From positions 47,381,197-47,445,196 of the forward strand of contig CM046858.1 in assembly GCA_025617745.1 (NCBI GenBank): DNA of 64,000 nt, in the 5' to 3' direction. The first letter of the stretch is position 1; each line of letters begins with the position of its first letter. This DNA comes from Heliocidaris erythrogramma. Lineage: Eukaryota > Echinodermata > Echinoidea > Camarodonta > Echinometridae. The position numbers were made by a program, and so were the translations under genes. Under the pieces are notes generated by a model that saw nothing but the letters and a program-made list of their open reading frames with translations, was not told the DNA's origin and did no database searches. Of this stretch, positions 13,839 to 26,400 are shown piece by piece.

Positions 13839-15445
13839 GATCAAGTAAGCGTTGTGCATATTTCTTGCTGATCATAAAACCACACACAGCAAACGATATT
13901 GCCTTATTAATTAGCTTACCAAATAAGATACGACATTTAATACTCAAAGGTCATATTATAACGATCATTAATGTCATTGCTCATTACATTAACTGCCTCA
14001 GTGAAGAAAAAAAAGCATTACAAATATATTCCGTCCTTGGAAATAAGATTAAAGGCCTTACTTGCTTGGTGCCATGAAACTTTATTACGTAACCGGTAAA
14101 CCAACTCCAGTGATGAAGAAATATGTTTACATAGGCCAACAGCCATTTAATATTATGGATATTAAAATATGTCAAAACTGACATTCTCTTAATCTCTCTC
14201 TCTCTCTCTCTCATTATTTCGATTAGAATAATTTTTTATCCATATATCAAGTTGTCTATCATCTCCGGAGAACAACATATACCGTACATCAAATCAAAAA
14301 GAGATTCATGCTTTCAAGTTCAGTGACGACCAGTGACGGATAAACGAATAATACACCATGTTTGAGTAGATATTGATGCATTAATCATATGGACCCGCCA
14401 TCCAGGTCCCGTCTTTGATATACCGTGATAGACTTTGCATACATACAATCACACCCCAGGGGCGTAGGGTAGGAACAGCTATTGCGGGGGTACTCGTATC
14501 GGGGATTGGGGGAGAGGGGGCGGGGGGCAAGGGTCTATTTTCACGGTGGAGGGGAAAAACAAGGCCCTGGGGTGGGGGTAGGCGAGGGTCGTATAATCTT
14601 TTCTGGTTGGCCCAAATCATCTAACTTCTCTTTATCTCTCTCTTTCTCTTTCTCTTTCTCTTAAGGGGCGATCTTCTTATTACATCATTTCATCTAACTA
14701 CATGTACATGAATATCAAGACAAAGTGAGATCCTTTCCCATCTCAATTTGATTCACCCCCTCTCTTTCTCTCCCTCCCTCTCTGTTTCTTTCTTTTATGG
14801 GGGTCTTTTTTGTCTTTCGATTGGTGTCATGTCCCCCACCCCCGTAGCTACACTACTGCACACACTACAAACTATTTCTGAAAAATGATGAGTGACACGG
14901 AACGGTGTAAATTGAATTAATATCAACTTTCAGATGGAGCGCCTTGGAACAAATTGCTGTCCTGACAAACGATCATAATTCTGCTTGTTGTTAATTAATT
15001 ATTGATAGCTTCACCATGAGCCCAGCACCTTACGGGTGTCTATTGCAGGGATGGTTAAAAGAGAAGCTTCAGTTCTGGTTAAGGTAGAATGATCTGTGAG
15101 CTTTCTCGTTATTTTTAGGTCAATGTGGAAGGATAGGTTTAGTAGAAATGCCCGATGAAAAGGATTGCTCTTCAAATGCCTTGATATACCAAATATCATG
15201 ACGACAACAAATATCTCAAAAGTTTGGACCAAACGTTCATTCAACATGTGTGCGTAGTCCCGCATACCCATTTCTGTGTGCAGTTCTGTTCACTGTATTT
15301 GATTTGCGGCAAGATTTAGTCATTTTCTCATCATTTCTTCTGATTTCAAAACCTCAAAATACATATTTACTTTTATGTACATATTTTACTACATAATCTA
15401 CCTATTTCAACCTTTTCTTTCACAATGCAATAGCACAACCTGCGC
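13839..15445. other. Intergenic; poly-C/G-type element remnant
   Basis: A G-rich stretch at 14457-14620 begins caggggcgtaggg and a matching cccgtagctacactactg lies near 14845. These may be the ends of another poly-C element. A (CT)n run lies at 14190-14212. No gene seen. Confidence 0.45.
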
Positions 15446-15580
15446 TCGGTTTCATAAAACTTATTATCAATAACAACTTCCACATATCTATGACAAATTT
15501 GCTCTCAGCCGATCAGTTGCACGTATTTTAGTAGCTTATAACTGTTATTGTAATTTGTTATAGATATCACGTTTTATGAA
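15446..15580. mobile_element. Hairpin MITE, ggtttcataaaac family
   Basis: Ends are inverted relatives (ggtttcataaaacttatt and atatcacgttttatgaac); the core has ctctcagccgatcagttgca. Confidence 0.7.
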
Positions 15581-16104
15581 CTTAATTTTAACTTTAAAAC
15601 ATCACCATCTTGATTCAGCTTTGTGCACAGACTCTCCGCATGCACACACTTGAACTTGAAACACATCAAGTTAACATTCTCTTCCATCACCTAGAAATTA
15701 TTAATCTCTTGAACATGTGGAACCCTCATCATGAGTGACATCTCAATTTACCGAAGAATAAATCTCCATAGCAACACAGAGCATGACATTTACATAGAAA
15801 GCGCCACCAAGCAGACCCCGAGGCTTTCATTTGATTTACAAATTGTCTCGTCTGAATGGAATACATTTCAGCTTTTCATGTAGTCAAGAAAATAAAACGA
15901 GGTGTGTCATTACATACTCTACATGTGCTCGTCATGCAAATAATTATACTTCTACTTTATGTGTAGTCTATGTGCACTGGAACATCAAGGCCCATATTGT
16001 AATGTAAGGGCCAGTTTCAGGAATATTGGCCTTAGTTTTCATGGAAAATTATGTTGACTCTAGTTGTAGGCAAACAGTTTATTCAAAGTACAAATACATG
16101 TATA

Positions 16105-16487
16105 CAGCCATGGAAAAAAATTATTAGACCAAGAATGGTTACTGATAGTGTAATTTTTGTGGTAAGAAGGAAATAAAATATCATAAAAGCAAGGTAAAAT
16201 CGCTGGAATTTGTTATTCATTCAGTGAAATACAAAGACAAATCATTTTCATTAGTTTGAATGCATATTATAGTACCTCTATCAGTGGCGGATCCAGGATT
16301 GAGTAACAGGGAGGGGGCACACAATTGAAGGTTTGTTAACTTTTGGAAAATGTCTCGCCAGCTTCTCGAAATTTCGCTCAGTGGGGGGGGGGGGGGGGGG
16401 GGGGCACGTGCCCCCTGTGCCCCCCCCCCCCCTGGATCCACCACTGTCTATTAAAGAAGCTTGGTCTAATAATGTTTTCCAGGGATG
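16105..16487. mobile_element. TA-inserting MITE with a second MITE nested in it
   Basis: Ends cagccatggaaaaaaattat and aatgttttccagggatg are inverted relatives, with TA on each side (Tc1/mariner-like). After removing the nested 165-bp MITE and its 5-bp duplication, 213 bp remains, matching the 210-bp intact copy at 52005-52214 in reverse orientation. Confidence 0.88.
16282..16446. mobile_element. Nested 165-bp poly-C/G MITE, target duplication TCTAT
   Basis: Ends are cagtggcggatccagg and cctggatccaccactg. TCTAT occurs at 16277-16281 and 16447-16451. The related uninterrupted element at 52 kb supplies the empty site. Confidence 0.9.
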
Positions 16488-16980
16488 TACTTCTACTTTA
16501 TGTGTAGTATATGTGCACTGCAACATCAAGGCCCATATTGTGGAAAGTAAGGGCCAGTTTCAGGAATATTGGCCTTAGTTTTCATGGAAACTTATGTTGA
16601 CTCTAGTTGTAGGCCAAAGTACAAATATAATTATGTACCATAAAAACCATTAGCCAATTTGCAAGATGGAATTAATTTTCTTTCTTTTGGTCCATTTTAA
16701 ATTGTTTTCATGCTCTTCCTAACAATGTCTTTCAATCCCTCTCTCCCTCTCTCTCTCTCTCTCATCCTTTCTCTTTATCATTTGCTCTCTCTTTCTCAAA
16801 ATCTCTGTCATACATAAATACACTTACATGTACACACACACACATACACCTGCAAATCTATATTATTGAAAGACTGTAAAAGTGACAATTTTTAGCCTAA
16901 ATACTCTGTTATTTTCTAATTACAAGGCCACAACAATGCTAAAAGAAAGGATACAACCTATTTTTTTTTAATGACCCACT

Positions 16981-16986
16981 TTTATT
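16981..16986 (-). terminator. Probable poly(A) signal for UBE3D
   Basis: TTTATT on the plus strand reads AATAAA on the minus strand, about 400 nt past the stop codon at 17390. The 3' UTR would include the CTT/GAA microsatellite at 17160-17330. Confidence 0.4.
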
Positions 16987-17159
16987 TACTTAAACAATAC
17001 TTACTAATTTATCAATCAACATGACATATATTGCACATATGTCTAGTAAAAACAAATAATAAATCTACAATCATTTACATTCATAACATAATTACAACTT
17101 TTGTTTCTGAAGTAAAAAAAACCATGAAGGCACTACATGTTATGTTTGGTACTGTTAAT

Positions 17160-17330
17160 TTGCATAATCCTCTTATTCTTTTTCTTTTTCTTTCATGTCC
17201 TTCTTCTTCACCTCTTCCTTCTTTTTCTTTTTCTTCCTCTTCCTCCTCCTCTTCCTTCTCCTTCTTCCTCTTTTTCTTCTTCATCTCCTCCTCCTCCTTC
17301 TTCTTCTTCTTCTTCTTCCATGGTTCTATC
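17160..17330. repeat. CTT/TCC microsatellite in UBE3D 3' UTR
   Basis: Long pyrimidine-rich run. Overlapping reading frames on both strands are artefacts. Confidence 0.85.
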
Positions 17331-17389
17331 TCCTCAGTGCTTGTCACCAGGTACCAAGTTGACTGTAAGGTTTGGCTACAACCACTGCT

Positions 17390-17410
17390 TCAAAGCTTCA
17401 ACGATCCCAC
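17390..17410 (-). CDS. UBE3D: UBE3D terminal coding exon (21 nt)
   Basis: Just after a ttttccccag acceptor, six codons and a stop read VGSLKL*. This matches the family C-terminus (...NSFQVAFLKM) in the right phase for exon 8. It lies next to a CTT/GAA microsatellite that falls in the 3' UTR. Confidence 0.75.
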   Translation of the reverse strand: MGSLKL

Positions 17411-20400
17411 CTGGGGAAAAAAAAAAAAAATTCATTAACATATGAAGATGACGAGTTTGCGTAGCCATAGTCTGAACTAAATCATTTGTTTTTATATACC
17501 GCCTTACCAGTAAAAGTAATTTACCATATCACTTAGTTTTACCATCATTTGCAAAAGTTTAAGACCACTATTCCAAAATGCAATATGACAAAGAAAGAAA
17601 AAAAAAACTTATTTTTCAGACATACAATAATTTTCATGGCATAACGTATGTATCATACTTGAACTATAGGCTTATACCATTACTCTTGTGCTACTGATCA
17701 CTGTAGTAAACATGTTATGTAATCATTCAATGAGACAAAAGAAAGTATTACAAATTATTGAAATACCCACAAATCCCGAGGTGGTCTTAAACTTTTGCAA
17801 ATGATGGTACTACCACAGTAACTGGATTCAATTACAATTCTGCACTTTCAAGATATTATATGATGTAGATATTTGTATATACATGTAGGTTTCCACAGAT
17901 AGCAAAATGGACAGACAGATAGAAAAATGTATAGACAAAGAGAGATAAATAAAAACAAAATTTCAGATGTGCGTATCTGATGAACATTTTAATCTTATTT
18001 CAGAGATATTTTGTTTTAAAACACCTACCCACCCTCACCAGAAAATATTTTGTAGATGTGTGCAGACAGATGTGTCTAGATTACACGTATGCACAGATAG
18101 CTACATAAACAGAAAAGGGAATAGACAGAGCTTGGTATATCAAAAGATGACTTTAAAAGGGCATATTTGATTTTAAGCATTAATTAATTGTTTTCTGATG
18201 GTGGGTATTACAAAACAAAACAAAAAAAATCCCCACAAACACTAACACTCACCATGAAGCCATTCATCTGCCTCATAGAAGGCGGAGCCTGGTGAGTACT
18301 GGTTGCTAATAGTAACCCTAGTTGTAGACACGCCTCCATGGTGAGTGTAATGCCATGGACCATCAGATCCTTGTTCCATTCCTGACCTAGCCTGTGAGAG
18401 AATAGGGAAGGATAGAAAACATGGATAGAAAACATGGTCAGCCAGGGCTGTTACCCCTACAGTCTATGAATTCTACTTTAAACACAGATGAGGTCTGATA
18501 AAGGTAAAAATTGTTAAGTATACCAATATTTACATGATGAACATCATATTATTACATGTACTCTCCAAATACCATCTGTATGTTCGATGGTCTTTAGCAA
18601 GATATTAAAGGCAAGTTTGAGTTCTGGGAAAGGTAAAAATAATTTGTGAGCTTTCTCTTTCCTTTTATGTCAATTTGGAAGACCATCATATAAAACATGG
18701 CGTAACCCTGAAAACTTTACCTTGCAGTAGCAAGCAAGTTGCACATTTTCTGAAAAATTATAATGGGTATACAGACTGTCTCTTTGTTTAGGCAGTGCTA
18801 AGATCATTAACCTTGATCTATACATTTATAGGATGATTAAAGACTGTTAATAACATCTTCACATTGACGTCATCCATATGTGGCCTAACCTTAACATAGA
18901 GCTATCAGTCTTGATTACCACAGACAATTAGGAGCATGCTTAAGTCATTAGACCCAGCCACTTATTGTGTTAAAGTGTAACAATCGTCTGAAAAAATAAT
19001 TTGTGTACAGCTAGAACGTGTAAAGTTAACCTCAAAAAACTTGACCTGACCTTGTATGGGTTGACGGTTAAGGAGTATGAAGAAAATAAATGAAAACATA
19101 AGACACCCTCGCGCGGAACCAAACTCGGAGTTCGGTTTTGGGCAGGCCTTATTTTGTGCACGCGCATACGGGTCTGTCGATAAGTCTACTGGCAAGTCGT
19201 TGTAATGTATTTTAGGGAGTTGTTGACTTGCAATATGTATCTGATAATCTCTTTATAAAGTTAATATCTAAAGCTCATACCGTTACTTTGAATATCATAT
19301 GGCAACATGGAACCCCTAACATACGGAGCAAAATATTTGTTGGTGGTTGGTTCCCCCTTTAAGTCATAATAGCAATGGGAGACCTAGGTGGAGTATAGCA
19401 GCACAGGATAATTAGCTGATAGAAGTGTCAAGGGGTTTTAATTGATATACCATAAACTAAAGGGAATAACTTGACCCTTTGCAGGACAGAATAATGATAT
19501 CAACCCCTACTGTGGCACTGGGTATAAATATGAAATATTGTCCCATGAGAGTAAAATGGGAATAACAGCCATGTGGTGTCATTGAGTTCCATTCCTTTTT
19601 TACACTGATGCGAGATTATTATCATAAATGTACTTTCAACAGTCAAATTTATGGGTATACATATTTCTTTTTCATTGTTAAATATGGGTTAAGCTATTTC
19701 TATGAGAATATCCTTCGCAGTACATGCATTTGTCTCTGTTTTTAAGGAAGAATTAAATAGTCAATTTCCATCAAAACTGATAGTACAACATGAGAACTTT
19801 TTAGAAGTTTAGGTTTGTCTGTAATTACAGAGCATACAAATACCTGCTTATTATAATATTCAAAATTCAAAACTTAAATTCTGACCTTTGACCAGATTCA
19901 CTGGTGCATGTCTGATAGAGGACCTTGACAATTGGTAGACTCTTTAATTGGATTTCTAATCTGCTGCCCTCAGGCCAAACAGGAGAGGAAGGTTGACAAG
20001 GAGATGGAGAGCCTGCTTGCTCCTGGATGATAGAGGGTGCTCCTCCATAAAGAAGTCTGGTGTCTATTCCCAACAGCCATATCTTTGGAGAAAATATCCA
20101 TACTTGAATAAGATAATTGTGAAATAAAACGAAGAAATTTTATTGTAGATTATTACAAAGCTTGGACTAATGTATTAATATATTTTTTTATATATAAAGG
20201 CATAAAAATAGTCTACACAGTGTACCAAGTAAAGTCCCAGTGATATATTATTGTAAAACCAGTCAAAATCACAAGTTAAACTTCAAATTACACCCCTTAG
20301 AGTGGGTTTTCTACAAACAAACAATCTGAGAAGTTATAAGAACTGGCAGGATCGGAAAGGAAGAAATTCCTTGAATGTTTGAAGACTTGATAGGGGCAGC

Positions 20401-23400
20401 TAGGCTATACCCACGGGAATAATACAAACGTCTTTAGAAGTGAAAGGAAATATTCTCAAAAGGGAAGTCCACCCTGGAAGTTAGTTGATTTTAATAAAAG
20501 CAGAAAAATGAAAGAAACCGATAATAAATAAGTTATGAATTTTTAAGTTGTAGTCAATCAAACACAAATTGGCAACTCAGTGACGTATCTTGCGAGCTCC
20601 TCTCCCGTTTGCTCAGTACAGAAAATTTCATAAATTTTCATGTTTATAGTTGTTGTTGAAAGAATAGATTTGTTTCATAGTTCATACAGTGTAAAACATA
20701 TGTGCAATGATTATATCATCGGTGCATGTATGATTACATATTTTCTTTAGAGAAAATGGAAATTTATTTTAAGAAATTTAGAACAGGGCAAATGGGAGAG
20801 GAGCTCGGAAGATACATCATGGAGTTGCAAATTATGTGTTTGATTCAATGGTTTGGAAGAGGTTCATCTTGGTGAAAGATGAAGACGAAGAGTTGATCAG
20901 TTGTCTCACCATGGGCAAACGAGGAAAGCTACGACGTTTCGACCGCTACTGCTAGTCTTCGTCAGGCAATGAGCATAGACTTCGCTGCGAGCGTGTTATA
21001 TAGCAGCGGCGGGGGTCCGGGGAGCCCGGGTGCGTGCTATTGTATGTCTCTACTCGGGCACTGTGATTTATGTGTTTGATTGATTACAACTTCAAAATTT
21101 TGTAACTTTCTTATTTCTCATCGGATTATTCTCAAACTACCATTGATCATTTCTTTAATTTTTCTGCATCTTTTAAAACCAACGTGATATCAGGATGGAC
21201 TTCCCTTGTATGTGATGCTATAAAAGAACTTCTCCTTCTTTTTCTTTATCATCATCACCATCATTATCATTATATTTGTTATTATCATCATTATCATAAC
21301 TATCATTAGTAGTAGTAGTAGTAGTATCATCAGCATGGGGGTCCCTTAGGGTATCAGTGATTTAGTTTGCCTGCCCCATTCCTGGCAACTTGTCAATACA
21401 CCTGGGGCCCGTTGCACAAAACTTGCGTTTAATCTTAACTCCTACAAATCCAACGCAAGTCCTTAATGCGCACTTCTGAATGGCTGAAAATAAAGTTGCG
21501 TTTGATTTTCAAGAGTTGCGTGCAAACGCAAGTTTTGTGCAATGGGCCCCAGGGGGATCATATTATTTTATTTTCAACCTTCCTGTATTGCATTATTTGT
21601 TCTTCTTTGTAATTCTACATGTATGTACTTTGACTTGCCAAATAAAATAATAATAATAATAATAATTTTCTCTCACCAGTAACCTTGGTTTATGTTCTTC
21701 CTCATCCTCTACGATGTATTTGAAGGTCATCTGATTCTTAAACAGTGACACCATTACACTGCATATTGTGTGCTGGAGGGGATTACTCCTATTAACATAA
21801 AATATTCATTTTCGTCACTATTACTTTCCCTTTTTATCCTGTTTGAACCATATTTCAGTGTTCAAAAACAACACATTAAACACATTGGCCCGTATTCTGA
21901 ACTCCGGTTTAACTTAAACCATGGTCTAAATTTGTGGTTTAACTATGGGCAGCCAAATGTGACACAAATATCTAACAGTAGATATTCAGTTTATCAGCAT
22001 TTTTGGTACTCAAATATTTAAAAAATGTCTGGGAATGATAAGCACAATAGTTTTCTTGATCACTAAAGCATGAGACCAGAATCCAGTAAACATAAAGGAA
22101 CATACAGTGTAAACAAAGTTTTGACATTTTTGGCTACCCATAGTCAAACCACAGATTTAAACCATGGTTTAAGTTAAACCGGAGTTCAGAATATGGGCCA
22201 TTAAACTCATCTTTAAATATTATGTTATCCTGTTTACATTATCTTTCCAAGATCTCTCAATTATGATTTTGGCAATTGCTTATTTTCAGTAATTTCAATC
22301 ATTCACTTTTACTCAGATTGTAATAAATGCTATAACCTTAGAGGTTTTTAATGTGGATATATTACTACTTCTACTACAATATATTTCTTCTTCTAAGTCT
22401 GAAACAGGGGAGCGTTTCATCAAGTGTTTTGTCAGTGATTTTTAACGACAAATTTGCTCTCAGCCAATCAAATGCAAGGATTTCAGTAGCTTATAACAGT
22501 TGTCTGTAAAAATCACTGACAAAACACTTGATGAAACGCTCCCCAGATCAAATATGTTTACATGTTACTCACAAGGTATCCAAGAGTTGATTTCCTTCAT
22601 GCTGGATACTGACTGCATAGCGGTAGAGCTTTGTGGTTTCTAGTTGACTGCTGCCCCCTATCAACAAGAAGAGAACATGCACTATGAACACGATGACAAA
22701 GAAAGCGGACAAAATATACAGCTCCTCACTGTACCCTCCACAATTGGTAGACAAAAGAACATACCTTCATTGCTATTATGTAAAATAAGTAAAACAGGTG
22801 AATAAGCACGTGACACCTGTTCTACATATTTTTTATATAATAGCAATGTAGGGATGTTCTATTGTCTACCAGAGCAAGTGTGGAAGGTACAATGAGGAGC
22901 TGTATATTTTGTCCGCTTGTTCATAGTGATGATACATGATTTTCATCACTTTGTACTGAATGCTACAGAGTTACATGTACAATCTTTCGCTCGAACATTT
23001 CTGTACTCAAAGAGGGTACCAATCACCCAAAAATATTTGGCTTTCTATGTTAGGGTTTCCATGTCGCTATACTATACTCAAATTATGAGCTTCAAATGTT
23101 AATTTAACAAAGAGTTATTGCAAGTTTAAATACACTCCCAATAAACATTACAGTGACTTGTGAGGAGACTAGTTGATGCACAGGTATGCACTCACACAAA
23201 TTAGGGCCCGTGCGGAACCCAACTCCGACTGTGGTTCTGCATGGGCCCTAATTTGTGTGAGCACGTTTTCAGTTTTATATCATTTTCTTCATACTCCTTA
23301 ACCGAGGTCAGGTAGTGTTTAGATGTTAACTATGTATTCTCTAGCTGTACACAAATAATTTTTTTCTCGTGATTGGTACACTTTAATGACTAAAATCAAC

Positions 23401-26400
23401 TATTTTCTTGAGGGCATCAGCAAGAGTCAAATAGATAAAACAGAATAACAAGGAACATGGAGCATTACACATTAGTATTTTTCTCAATTTTCAGTACAAA
23501 AAACATAACTACAAAACCCATGATTATTGTTAACATATCAATAATCTTAATGTGAGTGTTCACTGTTGATTTTGTTTTCATGATAACTCCTTTGGACAAA
23601 GAAATTACATCATTATATTTGAGCAAAACAAAACAAAACAAAAAACTGTGACCTGCAAATTTATCAAACTTCCACTTAACTATGTTGGCATTCTTTCCAG
23701 ATTTTGATCGTCTTGATAACATAAAAAAACTCCTAGAATGCGCTGCTTCCGCCATAAGAAATAATAAAAATTATTACCTATATGGGGTATTTTTACGGTA
23801 CAATTAAAATTCATATTTTGCGCGGTCCGCAAACGACCTAGTTCTGAGCGGTAATCATTCCCTGATATTTTCCCTCTTCCGGGTTTCACCATTCACTTTC
23901 TATATAAAGCGCAGTCAACATTGAGCCCGATTAACATCCACCTTTTCTTGTCAGTGCGCCTTTATTAAAGTGCATACGCGCAATATTGTGTATGCATTAA
24001 AATGTAGGCTTAAACAATGGATATGCGCGGTAACAATTTACGTCATAATTGCTTGGCACAGATTACATACCTGCATGAATAACCTGAAATCAGAGGGAAT
24101 GACAGGCAAACAGACATCATGGACGTGTCTGTCATTGCTACAAAATAGGCATAAACATGATGTAGGTAATAATAATAATATTGACTGGCTCTACTTTCAG
24201 GGAATATCGAATATGTTGCCCTTAAAAGAACCATATTGCCCTCGTCTTCAACTCAGGGCAATATGATTCTTTTGCGGGCAACATATTCCATATCCCCTCA
24301 AGGCCAGTCAATATTATATAAATGAACCATTTAAATTATTTACTTACGTGAGTTATCTATGGATCCCAGTATATTACCACATCTTTGACAAAGCACACTG
24401 AACGATTTAGCAGTCCTCTGTGTAATGCAAGAGAGAAGAAAGAACAAACCACTAGAAGTACGATGAAAGAAAAGTTCAATACTTTAATTTAGTTTAATTT
24501 CGTAACTACAACTTAAAATTGCCTGTTGGCCTATAAAGATATTTGCAGCCATGTATTACCCCGAGTCAAGAACAAACTAATACAAGACAAACAGCATTAT
24601 GGATTGGATCATATCTCTTTGGTTATGCAGTCATGATTCAGTGTCCATGTTTATTTATAACACATATAAAATGCATACTATCTAAATTTCACACATTCAT
24701 TTGGGAAATCAATATGAAGATCTGCATAGGGCACAGTGCAGTCTCAAAAATATTCATTAAATTTATGTGTTTTAAAAGGAAAGTCTACCCTGATATCAAG
24801 AAGCAGAAAAATTAAAGAAACATATCAATGAAAGTTTGAGCAAATCTGATAAGAAATAAGAAAGTTATGAATTTTTGAATAACAACTGCTGCAGGTCGAT
24901 GACATATTTGTTCTTAGCACAATCAAATTCAGTTATTTCAGTAACAACTATCTTAACTTGTCATTGATAACAAGTTTTATGAAACAGGCTCGGTGAAATG
25001 GTAAGGTACAGCGTTGGGTCCATGAAGGAAATATGACTTGGATTAGAAAATGAATGACTGTGGAGCATGTGGCATACAATAATTGCAAAATACCTGAGGA
25101 TTTGCGAGGCTTGTTGTCTTCTTCACTTCAATCTTGACTGACCCTTTGGCCAGCATCCTGGAATTGACCAGCAGATGGAGGTCACCTACCATGATAGATC
25201 CCTCCTCTGGGTTTAACTGTAGAGGGCTCATCTTGCCTCTTTCCTCAGCGATGACCTTGCTCTTACAGCACCACATGTCGGCAGCCATGTCGCCCCAGTC
25301 TCCTGATGGTAGTGGCATAACCTTCTTAAAACCACTGTCATGCAATCAGAAAATAAAATAATGTAGATTTATTTGACTAAGCAAATGTGCATACGATGGA
25401 GCTTAGTCATAACCTGTTCACAAAAACAGCTTTTTTTTAACCAATGTCAAAATACTCAAACCATCAGAAAATAGAAGAATGTTAAGTTGGTCATATCAGA
25501 AAATTATAATATATATAACAAAGCTTAGTCATCACAAGTTTCAGACTCTTTAACAACAGTGCCTAAGATATCTTGGCTTGGATCTATATTCTGGAACAGC
25601 CTGAATTACGAACTAGTTGATAGCCCCTCCAACAATTCTTTTAAACAGAAGCTAAGGTGTTACCTCTTAAGTAAGTACATGTATGTATGAATATTCACAT
25701 CATGTTGGATCGTACAGGTGGTTACATAGACTTTGCTTGTGTAACACTGTCATGTCTTTACAATTTTTTTCTTCTCCTTCTTCTTCTTCTCCTTCTTCTT
25801 CTTCTTCTTCTGCTTTTCTTCTCTTCATTTTCTTTTTCTTTTCATTTTCTTTTCTTTTTTCTTTCTTTCTTCTTCTTCTCTTTCGTCTTTTTCGTTTCTT
25901 TACTCCACATTCTGAGCTTTGCTCTCCTTGTACGTTTTATAAATCTGATACTAGTCCATCCCCCCTTTTCATCGCATCCCAATCAGAATTACTCTATATG
26001 GGAGCCTAATCATTTACAAGCAATGCTTTTTATTTAGGCTCCCCACATTTTACATTTTTCTTCTTTTGCCAGTCATTTACACATTTCTCAAACTTTCTAC
26101 CTATTTACTGTACTTTATACTTGATCTGAGTTCTTTTGAAATTGACAATTATGCTTGTAAAATGAATGCAAATGATGTAAATGTGGAATGTGGAACAAAT
26201 AAACTTCAAACTATGTGTCATACCTAAATTAGATTGTATTCAATGGATTATAGTGACCCCGTTATCCTATGTCCAAAGAGTAGTAATCCCAGGTTTATTT
26301 GTCCATGGGCAGGGGAGGGCAGGGGAGGGAATGTCCAGGAGGGTAGTCAGTCAAGATATGCACTCAACATAACCAAAACTGTTATCATTACAATTCCTTT

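Larger units (their letters stand above)
15947..16636. repeat. Two tandem ~150-bp units split by a MITE
   Basis: 15947-16104 and 16488-16636 both contain acttctactttatgtgtag, aacatcaaggcccatattgt and ttcaggaatattggcctta. The MITE at 16105-16487 sits exactly between them. Confidence 0.85.

Noticed and set aside
17031..17445. Reading frames of 88-135 codons on both strands
   Set aside because: CTT/GAA microsatellite translation (poly-Ser, poly-Phe, Lys/Glu); the region is the UBE3D 3' UTR.
23465..23892. Minus-strand frame starting MAEAAHSRSF that could be a first exon
   Set aside because: No recognised domain, a poor donor and no matching partner exon; it lies in a UBE3D intron and is not in phase with it.
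25683..26037. Ser/Leu/Phe-rich frames of 108-116 codons
   Set aside because: CTT repeat expansion within a LINE tail.
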